A stretch of DNA of 64,000 bases. It comes from Gillisia sp. Hel1_33_143. GTDB lineage: Bacteria > Bacteroidota > Bacteroidia > Flavobacteriales > Flavobacteriaceae. The position numbers and the translations under genes were made by a program. This document shows positions 9,101 to 15,569 of this stretch, piece after piece. The stretch spans positions 496,001 through 560,000 of the forward strand of contig NZ_LT629737.1 in NCBI RefSeq assembly GCF_900104765.1, written 5' to 3'. How positions within the stretch are numbered: position 1 is the first letter of the stretch; each line of letters opens with the position of its first letter. The notes below the pieces were generated by a model. The model was not told the origin of the DNA, ran no database searches, and was given only the letters and a program-made list of their open reading frames with translations.

Positions 9101-10490
9101 CTTGATTTACACGATTCTCTTCTTCTAGATCATGACGCATCAATTCTATATAAAGGTCTTCACCAAAAGTTTCCTTCCACCATATCAAAGCTTCTTCTGC
9201 CTGATTTTCTCCAACATTTAAAATCTTTCCTGGAACTTCTCCATTAAGATTTCCAGTAAGTACAATGAGATCTTCTTTATATCTTTTTATTACTTCTTTA
9301 TCTATTCTAGGCACATAGTAAAACCCATCTATATAAGCAGCAGACGCCATTTTTGCAAGGTTGTGATAACCTTTCTTATTTTTGGCAAGAATTACAATTT
9401 GATACCCGTTGTCTTTTCTGGTTTTATCTTTATGATCTTCACAAACAAAGAATTCACAGCCAAGAACTGCTTTTAACTCCTTTGCGTCTGCAGGTTCATT
9501 ATTTGCTAATGCAGCTTCATTTTCTGCTCTTACAGCTTTATTGTAATTCCCTACTTCTTTTACGAAGTGGAAAGCACCCATCATATTCCCATGATCTGTC
9601 ATTGCAACAGCAGGCATATTTTCTTCTCCTGCAGCTTTTACAAGATTAGGAATGCTTATCGTAGATTGTAAGATCGAGAACTGAGAATGGTTATGGAGGT
9701 GAGAAAATCGTACTTCATCTAGCTTTTCTAAATTTTCCTGTATCTCTTCTGTAGAAATTTCATCAACCCCATTTACCTTTTGGAGTCGTTCTCTAATTTT
9801 AGCAGAAGCCTTTTTAAGGTTGATGTGTTTTAAACCGATAAGCTGTATAGGCTGAGGATTGCTTTCAGAAAAATTCTGAAAATAATCTACAGGTACATCC
9901 AGCTCTTCTTTGGTATAAATTTCTTTTCTGATCAATTCCAAAAAACAACGCGTAGTTGCTTCTACATCTGCCGTTGCGTTGTGAGCTTCTGCAAAAGGTT
10001 CAGAAAATAACTCTTCGTGTAGTTCTGTAAGGGTAGGTAATTTAAATCTACCATATCTACCTCCCGGTAACTTACATAGCTCTGCAGTTTTTTCTGTACA
10101 CGTATCCAACACCGGAAAATCTTGAAGAGAATTTTCCATTCCCTCTCGTAGAAATTCGGCTCCCATAATATTAAGGTCGAAACCTACATTCTGTCCAACT
10201 ACAAATTTGGTTTTTTGCAGTGCAATGTTGAATTTTTCTAATACCTCTTGTAAAGAAATCCCTTCCTCCTGCGCTAATTCTGTAGAAATTCCATGAATTT
10301 TTTCCGCATCAAAGGGAATATTAAAACCTTCAGGTTTTACAAGATAATCCTGACTTTCTATAAGATTTCCCATTTCGTCATGCAGCTGCCATGCAATTTG
10401 AATACATCGAGGCCAATTGTCAAAATCGGTTAATGGAGCATCCCAGCGTTTAGGTAATCCGGTGGTTTCGGTATCAAAAATAAGGTACAT
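6102..10490 (-). CDS. dnaE: DNA polymerase III alpha subunit with fused N-terminal 3'-5' exonuclease
   Basis: This 1462-residue replicative polymerase is longer than the roughly 1160 residues of E. coli DnaE because of an N-terminal DnaQ-like domain (residues 1-190). Its DEDDh residues are all visible: D6 and E8 in FDTETTG, D104 in VGFDLN, H170 and D175 in EAHNATAD. A PHP domain follows, starting at SHLHNHSQ (H264, H266) with TDHGN at 298-302. The polymerase core includes GPGRGSAAGSAVAY and the catalytic PDIDIDFDD near residue 690. A C-terminal OB-fold region follows. Such exo-DnaE fusions are common in Flavobacteriia. It should supply both synthesis and proofreading at the fork. Confidence 0.97.
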   Translation of the reverse strand: MYLIFDTETTGLPKRWDAPLTDFDNWPRCIQIAWQLHDEMGNLIESQDYLVKPEGFNIPFDAEKIHGISTELAQEEGISLQEVLEKFNIALQKTKFVVGQNVGFDLNIMGAEFLREGMENSLQDFPVLDTCTEKTAELCKLPGGRYGRFKLPTLTELHEELFSEPFAEAHNATADVEATTRCFLELIRKEIYTKEELDVPVDYFQNFSESNPQPIQLIGLKHINLKKASAKIRERLQKVNGVDEISTEEIQENLEKLDEVRFSHLHNHSQFSILQSTISIPNLVKAAGEENMPAVAMTDHGNMMGAFHFVKEVGNYNKAVRAENEAALANNEPADAKELKAVLGCEFFVCEDHKDKTRKDNGYQIVILAKNKKGYHNLAKMASAAYIDGFYYVPRIDKEVIKRYKEDLIVLTGNLNGEVPGKILNVGENQAEEALIWWKETFGEDLYIELMRHDLEEENRVNQVLLQFSKKHNVKIVATNNTYYRAQADANAHDILLCVKDGEKQATPIGRGRGYRYGLPNNEFYFKSDLEMKSLFKDLPQAISNIQEVVDKIEPFELARDVLLPAFDIPERFIVAEDAVDDGKRGENAYLKHLTYEGAKGRYGEITEDIKTRLDFELSVIEKTGYPGYFLIVEDFIRAARQMDVSVGPGRGSAAGSAVAYCLAITNIDPIKYDLLFERFLNPDRVSMPDIDIDFDDEGRSRVMDYVIKKYGANQVAQIITYGTMAAKSSIRDTARVLDLPLNEADRISKLIPNMSKLGKIFGVDEKELKKKFRSEDLDKVRELLNIADGDDLEAQTLNQARILEGSVRNTGIHACGVIITPSDITNFVPVSVAKDSDLYVTQFDNSVVESAGLLKMDFLGLKTLTLIKDTVKIVKGRHNIDLDPDNFPLDDEKTYELFQRGETVGIFQYESPGMQKHMQALKPTVFDDLIAMNALYRPGPMEYIPSFIARKHGDEEIAYDLEDMEGYLKETYGITVYQEQVMLLSQKLAGFTKGEADMLRKAMGKKLVDLLATLKPKFLDGGEAKGHPREILEKIWKDWEAFASYAFNKSHSTCYAWIAYQTAYLKAHYPAEYMAAVLSNNMNDIKQVTFFMEECKRMKLKVLGPDVNESYYKFSVNKEYAVRFGMGAIKGVGSGAVATIVENRKTESGPYKSIFDMAKRIDLRSANKKAFESLALAGGFDGFGNHRAQYFHDEGDGITFLEKVIKYAAKFQESENSSQVSLFGEASDVQIPEPVVPPCEEWGTMGKLKREKDVVGIYISGHPLDDFKAEIHYFCNAQVSDFKDLSTYVNRELAFGGVVSDVQHRTSKMGKGWAAFTIEDYLDSYEFRIFGEEYLRFQHFLVPNGFVYVKAFVKEGWTNKDTGAKSEPRLQFNNFQLLHDVMDIYARKLTIQLDINHIKEEQIENLKEIIRAHRGDHSLNFIVYEMKEMVKVDMTSRKQKVKISQELLDALEGEQVMYKLN

Positions 10491-10635
10491 TCTATAAGGG
10501 ATATTTGGAGGTTATGCATTGATTATCAGAAATCAACAAAAAACCATGAAGTAAAACTAATCAGATTTAAAAATAAGAAAAAATTCATCTTCCTCTAGTC
10601 GTCCAACTTTCAATTTATTAACCAAATTTCCCAAA

Positions 10636-10687
10636 AATAAAAAACTCTTAGAAAAACACAGTGTTACTGCACTTTTCTAAGAGTTTT
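10636..10687 (-). terminator. Strong hairpin terminator after the DUF2383-like gene
   Basis: A perfect 15-bp stem (AAAACTCTTAGAAAA with TTTTCTAAGAGTTTT) with an inner CAGT/ACTG stem, followed on the minus strand by a T-rich tract. It also separates the gene from dnaE downstream. Confidence 0.85.
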
Positions 10688-10724
10688 CTGGCTAACTCTA
10701 ACTAACAATTTTATTTAACGGAAA

Positions 10725-11174
10725 TTAATCTTTCCACTGCTCTAAAGACTTTACTTTATTTAATGCATCTGTAATAGAATTACGTTGTTTCATTAAAACA
10801 TTCCCTGTTGATGATGGAATTTCTTCACTTTTCAACACTTCATTATATTCTTCTACCGCAGCTTTCTCTCCTCTAATAGCTTCTTCTAAAACTGCTTCTT
10901 CGTTATCTGATGATAATGATGTTTTAATATCCATCCATCCTCTGTGAATATCTCCTTTCAAACTAGTTCCTTTGTCCGGCTCTTGTCCAAAACTTTTGAT
11001 CTCAGATTTTAATTCATGTCCAAAATCATATCTTTCTTTAGCACGTTGGTTAAAAAATTCTTTTAACTGAGGATTTTTTACGTTCTCTGCTGCCATTTGA
11101 TATCCTTTTTCAGAATCATAATTTTTTTCTAGCAGACTATTTAATTTATTAGCAACATCTTCAGAATACTTCAT
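10725..11174 (-). CDS. DUF2383/PA2169-type four-helix-bundle protein
   Basis: This 149-residue acidic helical protein starts from MKYSEDVANKLN. I prefer this start to one 12 residues upstream because it has the A-rich leader typical here and drops a lysine-rich extension. Ferritin-like four-helix-bundle features are visible: repeated Glu positions (EKGYQMAAENV, QLKEFFNQRAKERYDFGHEL, EEAVLEEAIRGEKAAVEEY) as in the PA2169/DUF2383 family. The function of that family is unknown, and stress-induced expression is often suspected. It is divergent from rpsP and ends in its own strong terminator. Confidence 0.8.
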   Translation of the reverse strand: MKYSEDVANKLNSLLEKNYDSEKGYQMAAENVKNPQLKEFFNQRAKERYDFGHELKSEIKSFGQEPDKGTSLKGDIHRGWMDIKTSLSSDNEEAVLEEAIRGEKAAVEEYNEVLKSEEIPSSTGNVLMKQRNSITDALNKVKSLEQWKD

Positions 11175-11375
11175 AACTTTATTTTTTATTAAACATTTTT
11201 TCTTCTTCAAAATTACACTCTAAGCTTCGTATATCCAGGTTTTTAACAAGGTTTAGCACTGTTTAACTGGAATTAACAATCTGAAATAAAATATTTTAAT
11301 TTCTCTTAAATTGCTGCCAAGAACCCTCTTTTAAAAAGCACAGCAGCCTATTTAAATAGACACAGGTATCTTTAG

Positions 11376-11417
11376 TTCAGAAAATTATGTTCTGAATAAA
11401 TAAATATAGTATCTTTG
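11376..11417 (+). promoter_or_regulatory. rpsP operon promoter with overlapping inverted repeat
   Basis: TATCTTTG at 11410-11417 matches the -7 consensus TAnnTTTG. A perfect 7-bp inverted repeat TTCAGAA-n7-TTCTGAA (11376-11396) covers the expected -33 region, so it could be an operator. Expected transcription start is near 11421. Confidence 0.6.
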
Positions 11418-11434
11418 CAGACTCATTAATAATG

Positions 11435-11449
11435 GAGGTCGAGAACCTC
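11435..11449 (+). promoter_or_regulatory. Small hairpin in the rpsP leader
   Basis: GAGGT-cgaga-ACCTC, 15 bases before the rpsP ATG, can fold into a 5-bp hairpin in the 5' leader. A position this close to the start codon suggests a role in translation initiation or r-protein feedback, but that is inference. Confidence 0.4.
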
Positions 11450-11463
11450 ACAAATTAATTTTT

Positions 11464-12003
11464 ATGCCTGTAAAAATAAGATTACAAAGACACGGTAAAA
11501 AAGGAAAACCTTTTTACTGGATTATCGCTGCTGATGCTAGAGCGAAAAGAGATGGTAAATACCTTGAAAAATTAGGGATCTACAATCCAAATACCAACCC
11601 TGCGACTATCGAATTAGATGTTAATGAAGCGGTAAAATGGTTACAGAACGGTGCACAACCAACAGATACTGCCCGTGCTATCCTTTCTTATAAAGGAGCT
11701 CTTCTTAAGAACCACCTTGCTGGTGGAGTTAGAAAAGGAGCAATTACTGAAGAGCAAGCAGATGAAAAATTCCAAGCTTGGTTAGATGAAAAAGAAGGAA
11801 AAGTTTCTAATAAAAAAGAATCTTTATCTAAAGAGCAAGAAGCTGCAAAGCAAAAAGCTCTAGAAGCTGAAAAAGAAGTAAATGCTAAGCGCGAAGCTGC
11901 TGCTAAAGAAGCTGCAGATGCCGCAACTGCTGAAGAAGCTGCTGCTAATGATGCTGAAGCAACTACAGAAGATGCTTCTACTGAAGAAAACAAAGAAGCT
12001 TAA
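11464..12003 (+). CDS. rpsP: 30S ribosomal protein S16 with long C-terminal extension
   Basis: The N-terminal ~80 residues are a normal S16 (MPVKIRLQRHGKKGKPFYWI, then DARAKRDGKYLEKLG). The protein is 179 residues rather than the usual 80-90. From about residue 95 it continues as a helical tail rich in Ala, Glu and Lys, ending in an acidic run (about 150-179), as is usual in Bacteroidota. S16 binds the 5' domain of 16S rRNA during 30S assembly. It heads a run with rimM (15-base gap) and trmN6. Confidence 0.97.
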   Translation: MPVKIRLQRHGKKGKPFYWIIAADARAKRDGKYLEKLGIYNPNTNPATIELDVNEAVKWLQNGAQPTDTARAILSYKGALLKNHLAGGVRKGAITEEQADEKFQAWLDEKEGKVSNKKESLSKEQEAAKQKALEAEKEVNAKREAAAKEAADAATAEEAAANDAEATTEDASTEENKEA

Positions 12004-12018
12004 TTTAATTAACTAGCG

Positions 12019-12546
12019 ATGCTTAAAGAAGAATGTTTCTATTTAGGAAAGATCGTTAGTAAATTTAGTTTCAAAGGGGAGGTATTAATTAAACTTGATA
12101 CCGATGAACCCGAAGCTTACACAGAAATGGAATCAGTATTCGTTGATTACAACGATAATCTGGTTCCATTTTTTATTGAAAGAAGCTCTCTCCACAAAAG
12201 CGATTTGCTTCGCGCTAAATTTGAAGATGTAAATACCGAAGAAGATGCTGAAGATCTAATGAAATGTGATCTCTACCTTCCTCTCACCCTTCTTCCAGAA
12301 CTAGACGGCGATAAATTCTACTTTCATGAAATTATTGGATTTACCGTTGAGGATATAGAATATGGTACCGTTGGAAAAATTGTTTCTATAAACGATAGCA
12401 CTGCCCAATCTTTATTTGAGATCGAAAAAGACGGTAAAGAAGTTCTTATCCCTATGAACGAGGAATTCATAGAAAAGTTAGATAAAAAGAATAAGATCAT
12501 ATTCTTAAAAACTCCTGAAGGTCTAATAGATCTTTACTTAGATTAA
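12019..12546 (+). CDS. rimM: Ribosome maturation factor RimM
   Basis: This 175-residue protein has the RimM N-terminal barrel (FYLGKIVSKFSFKGEVLIKL, residues 7-26) and the C-terminal PRC-like barrel (GTVGKIVSI, then LIPMNEEFIEKLDKKNKII). RimM helps fold the 16S 3' major domain and binds the 30S head protein S19. It is located directly after rpsP and before trmN6, a common bacterial order that couples a ribosomal protein to its maturation factor. Confidence 0.95.
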   Translation: MLKEECFYLGKIVSKFSFKGEVLIKLDTDEPEAYTEMESVFVDYNDNLVPFFIERSSLHKSDLLRAKFEDVNTEEDAEDLMKCDLYLPLTLLPELDGDKFYFHEIIGFTVEDIEYGTVGKIVSINDSTAQSLFEIEKDGKEVLIPMNEEFIEKLDKKNKIIFLKTPEGLIDLYLD

Positions 12547-12551
12547 TTAGC

Positions 12552-13271
12552 TTGGAAGCTCCTTTTAAATTTAAAGAATTTAGTATTTCTCAAGACAGAT
12601 GCGCCATGAAAATTGGTACAGATGGTGTTCTTTTAGGTGCTTGGACTCCTGTAGATAAAAATGTATTTTCTATACTTGATATTGGAACAGGAACTGGATT
12701 AATTTCATTGATGCTTGCGCAAAGAAGTTATGCAGATTTAATAGATGCTCTTGAAATAGATGAAAATGCTTATGAACAGGCGGTAGAAAATTTTGAAAAT
12801 AGCCCCTGGGGAGATAGATTATATTGTTATCATGCAGGCTTTGATGAATTTGTAGAGGAGATGCAGGATGAAAAATATGACCTAATTGTAAGTAACCCCC
12901 CTTTTTATAATTCTAATCTTTCTGATAAAAAGACCTCTTCTAGAGAAATTGCAAGATTTCAAGATGCTTTGCCTTTTGAAGAATTAATTTCTGGAGCGTC
13001 AAAGTTACTTTCTGAAGAAGGAAAATTAAGCCTGATAGTGCCTGCAGATGAAGAAAGCAAGATCTTAGAGTTTGCTAAAGTTTGCAATTTATACCCCTCA
13101 AAGATCACCCGAGTGAAAGGCACTCCTACTTCTGAAATTAAAAGAAGTTTGATCTTATTGAGCTTTCAGCAGAAAGAAACTATACAAGATATATTGATTT
13201 TAGAGGAAAGCAGACATCATTATACTAAAGAATATCATAAAATGGTAGAACCTTTCTACTTAAAATTATAA
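12552..13271 (+). CDS. trmN6: tRNA1(Val) A37 N6-methyltransferase (TrmN6/YfiC)
   Basis: This 239-residue class I SAM-dependent methyltransferase has a TTG start five bases after rimM. The next ATG would cut into the conserved FSISQDRCAMKIGTDGVLLG region, so TTG is required. The SAM-binding loop DIGTGTG begins at residue 43. The N6-adenine catalytic motif NPPF is at 115-118. The expected activity is m6A37 formation in tRNA-Val. It is part of the rpsP-rimM run. Confidence 0.9.
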   Translation: MEAPFKFKEFSISQDRCAMKIGTDGVLLGAWTPVDKNVFSILDIGTGTGLISLMLAQRSYADLIDALEIDENAYEQAVENFENSPWGDRLYCYHAGFDEFVEEMQDEKYDLIVSNPPFYNSNLSDKKTSSREIARFQDALPFEELISGASKLLSEEGKLSLIVPADEESKILEFAKVCNLYPSKITRVKGTPTSEIKRSLILLSFQQKETIQDILILEESRHHYTKEYHKMVEPFYLKL

Positions 13272-13280
13272 GCTTTTAAA

Positions 13281-13311
13281 TTGTTTGCTATTCTTGGGTT
13301 GGCTATTTTTG
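13281..13311 (+). promoter_or_regulatory. Promoter of the glutaryl-CoA dehydrogenase-like gene
   Basis: TATTTTTG at 13304-13311 fits the -7 consensus, with a TTG/TTTG -33-like element at 13281-13287. It ends 18 bases before the ATG, so the gene need not depend on the rpsP promoter. Confidence 0.6.
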
Positions 13312-13329
13312 TGTACAAACCCACGATAA

Positions 13330-14508
13330 ATGAAAGCCGACTTATTTCAAGCTCCTGATTACTACAATATTGACGATCTACTTACAGACGAACATAAAAT
13401 GGTTCGTGATGCTGCTCGTGAATGGGTAAAAAGAGATGTTTCTCCTATTATTGAACAAGCTGCTCAAGAAGCAAAATTTCCAAAATCTATTATAAAAGGT
13501 CTTGCCAATATTGGCGCATTTGGACCTTACATCCCAGAAGAATACGGCGGAGCTGGTTTAGACCAGATCTCTTACGGACTTATAATGCAAGAAATTGAAC
13601 GTGGAGATAGTGGCGTGAGATCTACGGCTTCTGTACAATCTTCTTTGGTGATGTATCCAATCTATGCCTATGGAAGTGAAGAGCAAAAGAAGAAATTTCT
13701 TCCTAAGCTGGCATCTGGAGAATTTATGGGAAGTTTTGGTCTTACGGAACCAGATCATGGATCTAATCCAGGAGGACTAGTTACTAATTTTAAAGACAAA
13801 GGAGACCACTATTTATTAAATGGTGCAAAATTATGGATCTCAAATTCGCCTTTTGCAGACATCGCTGTGGTATGGGCTAAGAATGAAGATGGTAGAATTC
13901 ACGGATTAATTGTAGAACGCGGAATGGAAGGTTTTTCTACACCAGAAACCCACAATAAATGGTCGCTTCGAGCAAGTGCAACCGGAGAACTTATTTTTGA
14001 TAACGTAAAAGTTCCAAAAGAAAACCTTTTGCCAAATAAAAGTGGATTGGGAGCTCCGCTAGGATGTTTAGATTCCGCTAGATATGGAATCTCTTGGGGA
14101 GCAATTGGAGCTGCAATGGATTGTTATGATACAGCGCTGAGATATTCTAAAGAAAGAATGCAGTTTGGAAAACCAATTGCCGGATTTCAATTACAACAGA
14201 AGAAATTGGCTGAAATGATCACAGAGATCACAAAAGCTCAACTCTTAGCATGGAGATTAGGTGTTCTTAAAAATGAAGGTAAAGCTACCTCAGCTCAGAT
14301 CTCTATGGCTAAAAGGAATAATGTAGCTATGGCATTAAATGTTGCAAGAGAAGCCAGACAGGTACTTGGAGCAATGGGTATTACTGGAGAATACAGCATA
14401 ATGAGACATATGATGAATTTAGAAAGTGTAATAACCTATGAAGGTACACATGATATTCATTTACTTATTACAGGAATGGATATTACCGGGATATCTGCTT
14501 TCAATTAA
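13330..14508 (+). CDS. gcdH: Acyl-CoA dehydrogenase, glutaryl-CoA dehydrogenase type
   Basis: This 392-residue FAD enzyme closely matches the glutaryl-CoA dehydrogenase subgroup: GVRSTASVQSSLVM with the carboxylate-binding Arg, GLTEPDHGSNPG for FAD and substrate contact, and the catalytic Glu371 in ITYEGTHDIH. The subgroup oxidises and decarboxylates glutaryl-CoA to crotonyl-CoA in lysine and tryptophan breakdown. Other short-chain acyl-CoA substrates remain possible. It has its own promoter and a strong terminator, and is a single-gene unit. Confidence 0.87.
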   Translation: MKADLFQAPDYYNIDDLLTDEHKMVRDAAREWVKRDVSPIIEQAAQEAKFPKSIIKGLANIGAFGPYIPEEYGGAGLDQISYGLIMQEIERGDSGVRSTASVQSSLVMYPIYAYGSEEQKKKFLPKLASGEFMGSFGLTEPDHGSNPGGLVTNFKDKGDHYLLNGAKLWISNSPFADIAVVWAKNEDGRIHGLIVERGMEGFSTPETHNKWSLRASATGELIFDNVKVPKENLLPNKSGLGAPLGCLDSARYGISWGAIGAAMDCYDTALRYSKERMQFGKPIAGFQLQQKKLAEMITEITKAQLLAWRLGVLKNEGKATSAQISMAKRNNVAMALNVAREARQVLGAMGITGEYSIMRHMMNLESVITYEGTHDIHLLITGMDITGISAFN

Positions 14509-14530
14509 GAAATATTAAAACTTAAATACT

Positions 14531-14567
14531 AAAGGGTAAGTCTATACATAATGACTTACCCTTTTTT
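14531..14567 (+). terminator. Terminator of the gcdH-like gene
   Basis: A perfect 12-bp stem AAAGGGTAAGTC/GACTTACCCTTT with a 10-base loop and a T6 run, 22 bases after the stop codon. Confidence 0.9.
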
Positions 14568-14668
14568 CATATCTCAATATTAAATCGCATTACGCTCTTG
14601 TTTCTATACTATTTAAAAGAGAGCTACAACAAGCGTTAAAAACGAATAAAAACACAGTTAATCATTTT

Positions 14669-14696
14669 AAAAGTAATAAGCTGCTAATTACTTTTG
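14669..14696 (+). promoter_or_regulatory. DUF3050 gene promoter overlapped by a palindrome
   Basis: TACTTTTG at 14689-14696 fits the -7 consensus, 19 bases before the ATG. A perfect 9-bp inverted repeat AAAAGTAAT-n9-ATTACTTTT (14669-14695) overlaps it, so a repressor binding here would block the promoter. Confidence 0.55.
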
Positions 14697-14715
14697 CATA
14701 CTCTAAAGAAAGAAA

Positions 14716-15495
14716 ATGATTCAGGATATAAATACGGCTTTAAAGCCACATACAGCACAATTATTAAATCATCCATTATATAATAAGATCACCAGACCGG
14801 AGCATTTACGATGTTTCATGGAACACCATGTGTTTGCAGTCTGGGATTTCATGTCTCTTTTAAAATCGTTGCAGGAAAAACTAACTAAAACATCTACTCC
14901 CTGGGTACCGGTTGGTAATCCTGAAATAAGATACCTCATAAACGAAATAGTTCTTGCAGAAGAGACTGATGTGAATATAGATGGCAATCATCAAAGTCAT
15001 TTTGAGATGTATTTGGAAGCGATGGAAAGAAGTGGCGCCAGCAGAAAAAAGATTGAAGATCTTTTATTTCAGGTAACTCATGGTACAGATATTTTCCTGA
15101 TTATCGCGGTAAGCGATCTTCCTCTTAGTATTAAACAATTTTTGAAATTTACTTTTGAAACTATTGCGGAAGGAAAACCACATAAAATTGCTGCAGCTTT
15201 CACCTTTGGAAGAGAAGGACTAATTCCAGATATGTTCACTTCCATTATTAAAAGTGTACAACAGAATTTTCCGGAAGAAGATCTTAAGCTCTTTAAGTAT
15301 TATTTTGATAGACATATAGAACTAGACGCCGATGAACATGGGCCAATGGCTTTTAAAATGATAGAGGAACTTTGCAATAACGATCCTGAAAAATGGCAAG
15401 AAGTGATGGATATTTCTAAAAAAAGTCTGGAACACAGAATCGAACTTTGGGACGGAATAGAAAGTGAAATTTCAGAAACTATAGCAACTCATTAG
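14716..15495 (+). CDS. DUF3050 family protein (heme-oxygenase-like fold)
   Basis: This 259-residue soluble helical protein has the DUF3050 pattern: LLNHPLYNKITRPEHLRCFMEHHVFAVWDF near the N terminus, then NEIVLAEETDVN, and a C-terminal DADEHGPMAFKM segment. The spaced His and Glu residues resemble heme-oxygenase-like diiron or cofactor-free proteins, but no activity is established for the family. It is a single-gene unit between two terminators, convergent with the PUL's last gene. Confidence 0.85.
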   Translation: MIQDINTALKPHTAQLLNHPLYNKITRPEHLRCFMEHHVFAVWDFMSLLKSLQEKLTKTSTPWVPVGNPEIRYLINEIVLAEETDVNIDGNHQSHFEMYLEAMERSGASRKKIEDLLFQVTHGTDIFLIIAVSDLPLSIKQFLKFTFETIAEGKPHKIAAAFTFGREGLIPDMFTSIIKSVQQNFPEEDLKLFKYYFDRHIELDADEHGPMAFKMIEELCNNDPEKWQEVMDISKKSLEHRIELWDGIESEISETIATH

Positions 15496-15515
15496 AGAAT
15501 AATCATAATCATAAG

Positions 15516-15550
15516 AAAGGGCAGGAAAATAGATTTTCTGCCCTTTTATT
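15516..15550. terminator. Hairpin between convergent DUF3050 gene and bglX
   Basis: AAAGGGCAGGAAAAT pairs with ATTTTCTGCCCTTT (one bulged base). It is followed by T-rich sequence on the plus strand and can serve both genes. Confidence 0.8.
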
Positions 15551-15569
15551 ATTAAAACAAATTAATTTA

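Noticed and set aside
11688-11993. Ala/Ser-rich minus-strand ORF opposite the rpsP tail
   Set aside because: It mirrors the repetitive Ala/Glu/Lys codons of the S16 extension.
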